Positions 47,594 through 58,223 of a stretch of 64,000 nucleotides of DNA are shown here, in pieces. How positions within the stretch are numbered: position 1 is the first letter of the stretch; each line of letters starts with the position of its first letter. Under the pieces are notes generated by a model that made no database searches, had not been told where the DNA came from, and was given only the letters and a program-made list of their open reading frames with translations. The stretch is from Drosophila pseudoobscura (lineage: Eukaryota > Arthropoda > Insecta > Diptera > Drosophilidae), in contig NC_046683.1 of NCBI RefSeq assembly GCF_009870125.1, positions 65,363,869 to 65,427,868 on the forward strand, given 5' to 3'. The position numbers and the translations under genes are program-made.

Positions 47594-49714
47594 ATGTCAA
47601 TGGAAACCAATGGAAATGTGGGCAGTGACGGCATCACGGGCTTGACGCCGCCACAGCTTTCGGAAATCGGCTTGGGCACGGCCACAAGAATTTCAAAGAT
47701 GGAGGTGGAAAAGGAAAAGGCAACGGCCAGCGGCCAGCCCGATGGCGATGGCGATGGCGATGACGATGGCGATGACGAGCTCTTTGTGAAACGGCCCGCT
47801 TTCTATGGGCTCAGTCCAACGAAGTTCCTCTCGCTGCCCGGGCAAGCTCTGACAGTGGTCAACGCGGCGAAGGAGGGGAACGTCCTGGCCTCTTTCGTCC
47901 ACTTAATGAGTTGCTTGCCAGCGCAGCGCTGGATGTGGTGCGAGTTCGCATACTCGTTTATCGACGAGCCCATAGCGGGCAGCGCCTTCTACGATCTGGA
48001 CAAGCTCATGAAGGAAATGGGCTGCCGGATCGCCACGCGCACCATGCCGCGCCGCTGCTGGCAGCTGGTGCGTCAGCCGATCGGCAGGCCGCGACGCTTC
48101 TCAAAGGCCTTCATAGCCTCAGACCTGGAGGAGTGGGATCACGTGCGCGACCTTGTGCGCCAGATGCAGAAGGGCATCTTCGATGTGAAGAAGCACGAGA
48201 ACGACTTGCCGCTGCTGCCCAGTCGTGTCCCGATGGCGCTGGCGATGGACACCAAGGTAACGACCTACCTGCCGACCGGATTCGCCCATGGGCTGGTCGT
48301 CAGCCACGAGCCCAAGACCAACACTTACCTCGTGAAGCTGACTAGTGGGGGAGCCGCCAAGGAGAAGGACAAGCAGAAGGACAAGCAGAAGGACAAGCAG
48401 AAGCAGAAGGGGAAGGAGAAGGGGAAGGAGCAGGAGAAGCAGTGGCTGCGTCTGCTCGACAAGAAGCTGCAGGGGGACATGGTCTGCGAGAGTCTGCCAC
48501 TGCCCATAATGATGGTCACGACCATTGAACCCGTTCGTCAGAAGGGTGCCTCCAAGAAGGACGAAAAGTCGGCCACGTTCTCGAGTGCCGGCTTCAGCAA
48601 GACCCTGCTGGAGTCCGTGGTGGCGATTAAGAACCTCATGGTCATCAAGCAGAAGACCGTCGACGATTTTATCCAGCTGAACAAGGAGTTCGAGACGCTC
48701 AGGGCTCAGCCCACGGTTCGTCGTGACCCGAAGTCGAGCGCCGAGCGCGACGAGCAGCAGCGCTGCTTTGCGGCCCACATGATCGCACTGCATCGCGTCA
48801 ACGGGGACATCCTGAAGCCCCTGCGCATCCTCCATCAGTTTCTGGACGAGTACAAGGAGATGGAGGATCTGAAGGCCAAGACCATGACGGCCCGCGAGCG
48901 CTTTCAGCAGTGCCGGCTGCAGTCCGACCTCGATCTGAAGTCGGCCGAGGCTAAGCTCGGCCTCGTGGTCAAATCGGATGCCACACGCGACCTGATTCGC
49001 ACTCTCCACACGATCCTGTATTTGTGCGGGGCATTGAGCAGCGAAAAGAGCGCCGACATTCGCACCATTATCGATGATATTATGGCCAGCACAATGGTGA
49101 ATATGCCGCCCGATTTGAGTGCCGTTTTCAAGCAGAAGTTATCCAATGTTACACCGCTGTGCGAGGCCTTTGGGCGCGTCCGCAAGGAGCCTACCTTGAA
49201 GGCAAGACCAATTGCTAGACAGCCAAAGCCAACGGGAAAGCAACCGGGAAGGCAACCGGGAAAGCCACTGGGCAAGCCACTGGGAAAGCCACTGCCAAAG
49301 CCACTGGGCAAGCCACCGGGAAAGCCACTGGGAAAGCCTCTGCCGCCACAGGTAAAGCCACAGCCGAAGCCACAGCCAAAGCCAAAGCCACAGCCGAAGG
49401 CACAGCCAAAGCCCAAGCCAAACCCAAAGCCACAGCCAAAGCCAAAGCCAAAGCCTAAGCCAAAGCCACAGGTACAGCCACAGCTACAGCCACAGCTACA
49501 GCCTCAGCTACAGCCACAGCTACAGCTACAGGAAATAAATTTGGATGAGTTTGTAATGTCCGAAGCCATTTCTCTGCCTCTGGAGACCTATGACCTCTAT
49601 CAGTCCTATGAGACGCTGGCAGCGTTCGGAGAGCCCGACCAAATGGACCAGCAGCACGATATCGTCTTCGACGACTTGATGGAGCCACTGCTGGACAATC
49701 TCCTGGACGAGTAG
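47594..49714 (+). CDS. LIN-9 / always-early family protein (DIRP domain)
   Basis: A single-exon 706-residue protein. Residues about 108-200 form the DIRP domain of LIN-9 proteins (RWMWCEFAYSFID, then GRPRRFSKAF). Then comes the conserved LP-L---VPMALAMDTKVTTYLP Tudor-like start, and residues about 340-430 match the LIN-9 helical region (VAIKNLMVIKQKTVDDF, ILKPLRILHQFLDEY). LIN-9 proteins are core subunits of the MuvB/dREAM complex. Flies have the general mip130 and the testis-specific aly, which drives meiotic and spermatid transcription. Odd parts are a Lys/Glu-rich insert (255-283) within the Tudor-like region, a Pro/Lys/Gln repeat linker (about 537-646) and an acidic-hydrophobic tail ending DDLMEPLLDNLLDE. 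I use ATG 47594 (AAAATGTC context). AATAAA lies at 49743-49748. It is intronless in the coding part, so it may be aly or a retroposed relative. Confidence 0.88.
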   Translation: MSMETNGNVGSDGITGLTPPQLSEIGLGTATRISKMEVEKEKATASGQPDGDGDGDDDGDDELFVKRPAFYGLSPTKFLSLPGQALTVVNAAKEGNVLASFVHLMSCLPAQRWMWCEFAYSFIDEPIAGSAFYDLDKLMKEMGCRIATRTMPRRCWQLVRQPIGRPRRFSKAFIASDLEEWDHVRDLVRQMQKGIFDVKKHENDLPLLPSRVPMALAMDTKVTTYLPTGFAHGLVVSHEPKTNTYLVKLTSGGAAKEKDKQKDKQKDKQKQKGKEKGKEQEKQWLRLLDKKLQGDMVCESLPLPIMMVTTIEPVRQKGASKKDEKSATFSSAGFSKTLLESVVAIKNLMVIKQKTVDDFIQLNKEFETLRAQPTVRRDPKSSAERDEQQRCFAAHMIALHRVNGDILKPLRILHQFLDEYKEMEDLKAKTMTARERFQQCRLQSDLDLKSAEAKLGLVVKSDATRDLIRTLHTILYLCGALSSEKSADIRTIIDDIMASTMVNMPPDLSAVFKQKLSNVTPLCEAFGRVRKEPTLKARPIARQPKPTGKQPGRQPGKPLGKPLGKPLPKPLGKPPGKPLGKPLPPQVKPQPKPQPKPKPQPKAQPKPKPNPKPQPKPKPKPKPKPQVQPQLQPQLQPQLQPQLQLQEINLDEFVMSEAISLPLETYDLYQSYETLAAFGEPDQMDQQHDIVFDDLMEPLLDNLLDE
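49203..49529 (+). repeat. Coding minisatellite: Pro-Lys / Pro-Gln repeats
   Basis: Repeats of AAGCCACTGGG-, AAGCCACAGCC- and CAGCTACAGCC-type units keep the reading frame and encode GKPLGKP, then PKPQPKP, then QPQLQPQL blocks within the LIN-9-like protein. Length polymorphism is likely. Confidence 0.9.
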
Positions 49715-49749
49715 ACGCATAACAGCTTCCTCTGCATACAGAAATAAAG

Positions 49750-52700
49750 CCATGGCCCCAATTTATGGCATAATTACAAGCCTGGCCAAGTGCACTAGAA
49801 GGTCGTTCGTTTTTTTCTGGGCGGAACGGGGGGATGGGAGGGATGGCCCTTTACAGTCTTCTCTTGTACACGTTTCAATACTCCCAAACTATATCGATCT
49901 GTGGCGGTGGGGGGTGGGGCCCCAAACATTTCCCACAAAGCCTGTCCCCGAAAAGGAGCTGTCTGAGAATGGGTTCCGGAAGGTTTCCGGACAGCTGGAG
50001 GCAAGCCCAAAGGAATCCCAGCTTATGCTGGCAGCTCCATTCGGGAGCAAGCTGCACTCAGCTGCCGCCTGCACATAAACTAGAATTTAAAGTGTTTTCC
50101 ATTTTTTAATTAGCAAATAGATGGAGTGCCTGGAGGTCGTAAATTGTGCGGCCATTCGTTGGGGCCGTAAAGACATCATTAATATGCCCCCAGCTGCACT
50201 GCGTCTCCCCCTGGAAGCGAGAGCGAAAGAAAAATGATCAGCAAAAGACCTGGCTGGGACGATGTGTGTGTGTGTGTCCACTCCCTGGGACTTTATCATG
50301 GGATGTCCGCCTCGACTCGTAAATATTTATAATGCATTGCAGATGCAGGGGCGTCGCCTGCTCTTTCTGTGCGAGCCTTCCGCCCAGGACAAACAAATCT
50401 AACAAATGGCAGCAAATAAATCGCATGGTCCAGCTTCCCAGGAGGACGGAGGACGTCTCTATCTGGGGCTCCTCTGAGCGGGGGAGGTTGGGGGGGGATC
50501 CTAAATGGTTACCAATATGCCCCGCGCCACAGCTACTTAATGCATTGCAGATGACTTAAGTTTCTGTCTGGTTTTTTTCGTTGTTTTTTCTGTTGCTTTT
50601 TGTTTCGGTTGACACTTGATCATTAATTATATTTGCGCGTGGCGGGGCATCGTTTGTGCGGGAATCGAATCGATATATATATAACTACTTAAGTACACAT
50701 ATACACACACACACACATATAGTATACATGTAGCCCTGAAAGCAATCATATAAAAACGCCAACTTAATTGATTAACGATGGGGCTGTGCCGTAGAACTCA
50801 TGGTCGCTGCCGCAGGCTCGGGCATGGCTTAATCCAAATGGCAAAGAAACTTTCCCCACCCCCGCCCCCACCCCGCCCCCCCAAACAAGCGCCAACCGCG
50901 CGCACCATTTGCTTTATTAAATTGTCATCTATGGTGGGGTTTGTCTTTGGGCTCTGAGTTTCGGGGCTCATACAAAGGCGGAATTGGGTCAGAAAGTGGC
51001 CTGCTGATTAAGCTGGGGCGCAGGAGTGAGGGTACTCGGCCACATCCAGCTCCTCTATCCTTTCCCCCTTGCTGCTGTGTTGCCAAGGGCTAAGCATTTA
51101 TCGCGCTGGCTTCTGCGAGTGCTACACTCAACGATGATCGACGAGGATTGATGCCTGGAAATCAGTCGAAATGACTATCAATAGGAGATCGAAGTGGAAG
51201 GAAGGATGCGTCCTGGGAAGACAGGATTTGCCACGGCTTTGTCTCTGATGGTGGAGGTCCATTCTTTCTTTCCTTGAGCCCTTTCTGAAGAGCCAATATC
51301 CACAAAAATGTAAGGATTGTATAGAGATTTGTATAACCTTTTATGGGGATATATTTCGTGCAATTTTAGTGTGTTTTTTCAAGACTTGGGTTATTTATTG
51401 GCTGCTCTGCAGTTTTTTAGTGGGTCAAGGGCTTTGGTAATTGATTTCTTATAATTTCCTGGCGCTGCCCCCATCTGGTGTTGCATATTAAATGTAAAAT
51501 TGATATTCTCGTCGCCTTCCTGGAGGACAACAACAAAAGCTGAAGCATTTTGTGGGCCTGTAAATCAAGGAGCGCGTGTATGCGTGTGTGCGTGGATGGG
51601 TGGATGGGTGGATGGGTATGGGTGTGTGTGTGGGTATGGGTGTAAGATGATTTATGAAACGAGCAGCAGTTTGTGGCGGCTGCCGCCGGACACCGGACAC
51701 CGGGCTCTGGTCAGCGGGACACAAATGCAAATGTGCAACAAAAAGTGGCAGCCACACACAGCAAACAATTGGAGGGGAAAAAGAGCAGCAGAACAGCCAG
51801 AACAGCCCGAACACCCGGCGGCATTGATGGCACAAAGCGGAAATAATGGCTTGAGTTTGGTTTTGGCTTTGGTTTTGGCTTTGGTTACGTTTTCGCTTAA
51901 GTTATAAATTACAATGATTGACGTTGCTTTAAATATTCTTGAAATATGTGATACATGTGTGTGGCTATTTGTTTAACTGAAATGCAGGCCCGTGGCAAGT
52001 CCTTGCAGGGGAGTTTTTATGAAATATTTAAGTTTTGCTGCAAGCTGTCTGCTGCATCTCTGAGCAGAAGTCAGTCGGTTGAGAAGGGTCGGCGACAGGA
52101 CATGCCTGGAAAAGGATACCCTGTCTGAACGGAGGGCGGATAAATACTTTGAATCTTGCACCATGAATGTCCTCCACAAGGGTCTAATGTTTATGGGCAC
52201 AGCTTAGGCGCTTCGCCTGGACTTCTAGTCGAACAATCACAGGCGAGTCGACACAGGCAGTAGCCTTGCCACAATCGCCTCTCGCCTTTGGTGTGGATAT
52301 GCAAATCGTTTATTTATTCAACTGCCATGTGGCCGTATATTCGGCCCAGCCAGCCTTGGGGGCACTGCATAAAAGTATACAGTGTCCCCCAGCCAATATT
52401 CATGCTTGTCTGCCGTCAGATCTGGCATCTCTCGAATGAGTTTTTGGGGGACATTTGCAGACACAAATTATAATGTGCTATAATTTGGTTTAATGTACGC
52501 ACATTGAAACCCTAACCGCAGGAACAACAACAAAACAAAACTCCCTTATTGCCCCCAAGGCCGCCCCTCCTACAGCTACTGCTGTGGCATTGCTCATACG
52601 CAGTGTGAGCCGGAAGCAGGGCCTGCGAGCGGGGTCGGGTGCCAAGGCCGGAAGGGACTCACTCCGTTGAGCTTGTATTCGGAATTTAAATTTCATGCGG

Positions 52701-55325
52701 CTGACCAAGGTGCACTGATTGCTGAAACATTGAGTATTTTAAAGAGCACAGGACATGGCACTTATGGCCATAGCCTTGCCCTTAAGGACTCTTTAAGGCC
52801 TGGCCGAGGAGCAATCCTGTGGCTTGCATAACCCATTTCGAAATCGAAGAGTCCTGGCCAGGTTAAGCTATTAATCGTTGTGTCATGTCCGTGCTTTTGG
52901 TAAAATCCTTAGAAATACAGCTTAGATGTTTAGCCTTCGGGAAGGGGGTTTGAGGAGTCGGGGGGTATGTGTTGTTTGTGCTTCATGAAACAACAAAAAC
53001 GTTTCAATTGTGCCAAGCTTGTGAAATGCAACTCGAAAGCCCCCCTCCCCCCCTGGCAGCAGAATGCCCATCAGTCAGCCGCCGTAGAGATTATACCGAC
53101 TGGAGACAGGGGCTTATCGAGGGTATCCCGGGCAAACGACAACGTAGTCGGCCAACTAGGGTGTCCGGCGACAGACAAAACGCAAAGGAAACGGCTGGGA
53201 GGCAATACATTTTCCGCAAATAATTGCGCCTTGTGAACCCAGCTGATGATGCTTTCTTCGGATGATTTATACGCAGATATCGGATAATTTAAAGTTGGCC
53301 ACCGTTGCCACCATGCCACCAGATATGGGGCCACCATTCGGAAGAGAGAAAAAACCCGTAACATGATTTAAGCGATTGTCGATGCCCCCAGCTCGAGCCG
53401 GCACTAGTGCCCCTCCCCCCAGGCAGAGTGGATTGCGGCGACCGGTCACTGATTAGCATATAAATCAAGTGGATTTCAGCCTTCGTCTCGAGGTATTAAT
53501 TAGGGAAAAAACAACAGCCCCAGGGCCCCCACTGAACTCCGAGGGAGGCCCAAGAAATTAACTTTTTCTTGTAAACTTAATAAAAAAGTTTCCGTTTCTC
53601 GGTGCTCGGTTCTTGGTTCGTTTTCTGCTTTTTTCTGGGTTCCCAAAAAAGTTTGGTCAAACTTTGTGCTTAAAATTCCATTTGGATACTATTGCCTCTC
53701 GATGCCTAGTCGAGTGGAATTTGCTTGTTTGTTGTGCCTTTCCGTTGTATTGTTTGCAGAGAGAATGGAGAATGCATTCCATGTGGATTTGCCACTTGCC
53801 TCTGCTTCTGCTTCTGCTTCTACTTCCGCCCCAAGCCATCCATCAGTGGGCCCCATCTAGTGTTGGGTAAACTGCGAAAACTGGGAAAAATGTAAAGCGC
53901 TTTCCACTTGAGGAAATTGAGTTATGCTGCAAATCCACACACACACAAACCTTAGGTAAAGAGACAGAAGGTGCTTAGATATTTTTCACAGGCGACAAAA
54001 CTTTCAAGGAGAATTTCCTTTTGGGCTGCCCTGAGATACCGACTGTGGAAATTGTAGTAAAATTAATCTGAAAATATTCGACACACTCGTAAATATATGA
54101 CTACAAATTTAATAGATTTTTAATAGATTCAAATCTAAGTATATATATTTTTTTTTTAATTTTTTTTTTATTAGAAATCAGCTTTACTTAAGCTATGATC
54201 TAATATCAGTGATATTTACATTGGCTATGTAGTAATATTTTAAGAGTTTAGTGATTAGGTTTATATACAAATTTTAATGATGTGTTATTTGTTATTCAGC
54301 AAATTTTTCCATATTTTATGTTCGATGTGTGGAGACGTTTGAGTCCGCGTGGGTCTAAGTAAATACTTTATTGACATGTGAGTGTTTCCTTTTCCCCTGA
54401 GCGAGAAAATCATGCACTGGCGGCTACAGAAATATCTCCAATCTTTCGGTTTTCCTCTCACGCAAATTATCATATCGCGGGGCGGGCGGAAATTTCGAAA
54501 GTCGCGTTTCCTGGCTTTTTGCCTTGGCCCGGAGGCAGCAGCTTATCCCCGGCACGGTCTCGAGCTCTGCTCCCCCCCCCCGGTTGTTGGCCAATTTGCG
54601 TCGATTTTTCGCCCTCTATTTTAAGAGCCGTGAGCCGCCATTTGACCGGGGGCCATTCAACAGAGATCCGTTAAACTGCGGCAGATTTGAAAGCCCGGAC
54701 AAGATTTAATGAATTTATGTCAAGGTGCGAGGGAATGTCTCTCTCGCTCTCTGTCTCTCTGTCTCTGGGCGCTGGGCAGTGGACAAGTGTCGGATTTGGT
54801 CGCTCGTGGGAGACAGGGCCTGTCAACAATAAAGCCTGAATGCCATTTTAATTGGCGCATCGGGGCGTTGGCTGCTGGTCGAAAAGGCGCGAATCCTTGG
54901 CAGAGAACTGGCTCCCCCAGGACTGGGTACGGGGGAGGGGGATGCTCCGTTTGGCCTTCATTCGTTGCGCACAATTAAAAGTTGTCCGCGATGTTTGCCC
55001 CCGGACCCGCACCCAAGCCCAAGCCCAAGCCCAAACCCAAGCCGAACCACAGCCAGGGTCCATTCCGGTCTTGGCCAAAAGTAGCAAAATGAGCAAAAGT
55101 TTAGTGAATTAAGTGCATCGGAGAATGGCAGCCCGTGACGGTCCCGGGGAGTGGTCGGCGACAGCTCAAAGGTCACGGGGTCCCGGGACAAACTTTCCAT
55201 TGATTTTAGCAGCCACAAGCAGAGTGCAAGATTTCAGGGGAGATTTCAAGCCATAGTATGCCCTGAGTTTAGAGGATACTTAGTCGATCCACATTAGCCC
55301 ACATTGATTCGGATACGGACTGAGA
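49750..55325. other. Noncoding interval
   Basis: No coding region is supported between the LIN-9-like gene and the first phosphatase gene. It holds short TG/CA runs near 50262 and 50703, a TGGG/ATGGG run near 51592-51645 and an AT-rich part at 54040-54300. Confidence 0.55.
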
Positions 55326-56357
55326 ATGAATTTCGTTTTGTCGCGGCGAGTGCTGCGGATGGGCGGCTGCCAGGTGCTGGAACCAAACATATATAATGTC
55401 CGCCAACTGCTGAAGACCTTCGACACGATCGTCTACGCCGCGGATGGGGTGCTGTGGCGCCACGGGCAGGCACTCACGGGAGCTGCCGATACGTTCAATG
55501 CCCTGCGGGCGATGGGCAAGAATTCGTTCATCTGCACCAACAACTCGGAGGCCTCGTGCCGGGCCCTGACCAAGAAGGCACACAGCCTGGGCTTCCTGAT
55601 AGCCGAGAACGAGATCCTGTCCTCGGCGCAGGCTCTGGCCCGCTATATGCGAGAGCGGAAGTTCAATCGCAAGGTCTACATCGTGGGTGGCCAGGGCATC
55701 AAGGACGAGCTGCGGCAGGTCGGGATCGAGAGTCTGCCGCTGGACTTGGCCTCCACGCAGGAGAACTCCATGGTGGACCAGGTGCAAAAAATGTACTTAG
55801 ATGCGAATGTGGGCGCCGTGGCCGTCGGCATGGACTTGGGCCTCAATGTGCTGAAGCTGACCAAGGCCAGCATATACCTCCGGGACCCAAGGACCCTCTT
55901 TTTGGCCACCAATCGCGATCGTGCCTTTCCAGTGGCTGCCGACCGTCAAGTGCCCGGGGCGGGAGTCGTGGTGGCTGCCATACAGGCGGTGGCCAAGCGG
56001 GCCCCGTTCACCTGCGGCAAGCCCAGTCCCTATGTCTGCTCCCATCTGATACGTCAGGGTGTCATCGAGCCGGAACGCACCCTGCTGGTGGGCGACACGT
56101 AAGTTTCTCACTCCTATATGGTATTTTCGCTTACTTTCATGCCTTTCCCCCGCCCCCCGCCCAGCATGTACACGGATATGCAGTTCGGCTACAACTGCGG
56201 CTTTCACACTCTACTGGTGGGCACTGGTGTCAGCAGTCTGCAGGATGTCCGCCATGCCCTGGCCTCTAAGCAGGCCATTGCGTACCAGCAGATACCAGAC
56301 CTGTATCTGCACAGGCTCTCGGACTTGCTGCCATTCATACCCTCCCGAAACTATTAA
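55326..56357 (+). CDS. HAD-family phosphoglycolate/pyridoxal-phosphate phosphatase-like protein, nucleophile lost
   Basis: Exons 55326-56098 and 56165-56357, with a 66-bp intron inside the GD-T motif; 321 aa. It belongs to the NagD/PGP/PDXP branch of haloacid dehalogenase phosphatases, which remove phosphate from phosphoglycolate, pyridoxal phosphate or similar small molecules and use a C2-type cap. Motif II (FICTNNS), the motif III lysine (GKPSPY) and motif IV (VGDT-MYTD) are present. Motif I should read DxDGVLW but here is AADGVLW (residues 38-44): the Asp nucleophile is Ala, codon GCC at 55437-55439. GAC to GCC is one base change. Unless this is a sequencing error, the protein should be catalytically dead or altered. 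Its tandem neighbour at 56775 has an intact motif. It starts in an AGAATGAAT context after an in-frame-stop leader. Confidence 0.9.
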
Positions 56358-56774
56358 GGCCCCTACACCTGACTCCTTACCCCTTACACCTTACCCCTTA
56401 CCCCTTACACTACATTCATTACTTTAGACAGACAGATAGACACCACGCTCTTACGGCAGTACTTTTGATACCCCTCGCTGTGGGGGGAATGTATAATTGT
56501 TTGATAATTAAAGGCACTGGCACTGGCACTGGCGCGCCCTTTTGGGGGATCCCGAGAAGGGTCCTGAGAGCCTCTGGTTAATACGATGTGTACCCATTAT
56601 TTCTCGGTGCTGGGCTTGCTCTGTTCAAACAGGGTTTTTGCTTGGATCTGAGATCTTGGTTTCTGAGAAAACTCACAATCTAGTACTGTCTGCGTGGAAT
56701 GTCAATTGTGGTTTGACTGTTTTATTGTTGTTACAAAATATCACCTACGAGCAGTTGTAGTCCCGTGCTGAGCC
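56358..56774. other. Intergenic spacer between tandem phosphatase genes
   Basis: It holds a CCCCTTACACC-type short repeat (56376-56413) and an AATTAAA (about 56505) that could serve the upstream gene. No coding region is seen. Confidence 0.55.
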
Positions 56775-57755
56775 ATGTTCAAGCGTACCTGCACGGATCT
56801 GACCAAAATACCCAAGGAGAAGGTGCGCCAGTGGCTGACCACAATCGAATCGGTGATATTCGATGCCGACGGTGTTCTGTGGCACCTGAACCGGCCGATC
56901 AATGGGGCAGTGGAGACCTTTAACATGATCAAGAGCTCGGGCAGGCAGGTGCTGGTGGCGACCAACCATTCGGGTCTGCTCACCAAGGATCTGGCCGCGA
57001 AGGCTCAGCAGTTCGGCTACGAGATCCAGGAAGAGCAGATACTGAGCTCGGCGCTGTCCGTGGCCAGGTTCCTCAGCGCGAAGGGGTTCAAAAAGAAGGC
57101 GTACATCGTCGGGGAGTCGGCCATTGTCGATGAGCTGGCCAAGGAGAACATCTGCAGCTTCTCTGTGGGCAAGGAGAAGCTGCTCAAGCCCATGGAACAG
57201 TTTGCCAAGGATATGTACCTGGATCACGAGGTGGGCGCCGTGATAATCGGCAAGGATGAGAGCTTCAATGTGCCGAAGATAATCAGGGCCAGTTCGTACC
57301 TCCAGGAGCCGAAGGTCCTCTTCCTGGGCACCTGTCTGGACACCGCCTATCCGGTGGGCAAAAACCGGATGATTGTGGGCGCCGGTGCCATGGTGGCCGC
57401 CGTGAAGGCCATCACTGGCCGAATGCCGCTGATTTTGGGCAAGCCGAATCCCCTGATGGTGGAGCAGCTGCTGCAATGCGGCGTCCTCAAGCGGGAGTCC
57501 ACGCTGATGGTTGGCGACACGTAAGTGGTCCGTTCTCCTGCCCCACCTGCTCTTACCTCACCCGCCTATTCCAGTCTCTACACGGACATACTGTTCGCCA
57601 GCAACTGCGGCTTCCAATCGCTTTTCGTGGGCACCGGCGTCAGCACCTTGAAAGAGGTGCGCCAGATTTGCAATGACGAAGGACACAGCAAAGTGGACAT
57701 GATCCCAGACACCTATCTGCCCTCTCTGGGACACTTGCGGGAGTTCCTCTGCTAG
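56775..57755 (+). CDS. HAD-family phosphoglycolate/pyridoxal-phosphate phosphatase
   Basis: Exons 56775-57520 and 57575-57755; 308 aa. The 54-bp intron interrupts the same GD-T codon as in the tandem neighbour, so the two are tandem duplicates. All HAD motifs are present: motif I FDADGVLW (nucleophile D30, acid/base D32), motif II VATNHSG (His where Asn is usual), motif III LGKPNP and motif IV MVGDT-LYTD. A small-molecule phosphatase of the phosphoglycolate/pyridoxal-phosphate type is expected; the cap region decides the substrate and I cannot assign it. Poly(A) signal AATAAA at 57828-57833. Start context GAGCCATGT. Confidence 0.92.
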
Positions 57756-58223
57756 ATCTGTCGATCATGAGCACAACACATGAATGAATGCCCATACATC
57801 TGGTACACCTTCTAAATGTAATGCTTTAATAAATTCTAGATTAATATGAGTCCGAACATTTTGCCGACTAATTGAAAGCCCGAAAGAAGCCGACGATGCT
57901 CTTACTACAGCCTCGATGATGTGTTTTTTGCCATCAATACTGATTGACTTAACTGTTATTTTTGACACATGCTTATACACAGATACACAGATACACAGCC
58001 ACACAAGCCTCTTGCCACTATTTCAAAATAAAATACAAAATATACAAATTAAAATTGTGCATTCAAGGACCGTCCAGGAAGGGATGCCCTGTCTCTACAC
58101 AGCATAGGTGAGCGTTTTGGTGGGCCTTCCTTTTGGGCCTCTCCCCTATCTTAAGGTCCTACTCGTTTCCCAAGGAGTATGTGAATGAAACAAAATCGAA
58201 GCAACGGAATTCTGGACCTCAAA
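57756..58223. other. Spacer between the phosphatase pair and the prominin-like gene
   Basis: The 3' end of the phosphatase gene lies at the left, and the leader and promoter of the prominin-like gene are expected at the right. I see no TATA box or clear initiator. Confidence 0.5.

Noticed and set aside
48119-49009. 296-codon minus-strand frame
   Set aside because: Antisense shadow of the LIN-9-like gene; Leu-rich repeats mirror the Lys-rich insert.
58185-58223. Earlier in-frame ATG for the prominin-like protein
   Set aside because: It would put 13 polar residues before the signal peptide; the ATG at 58224 has the better context and places the signal peptide at the N terminus.
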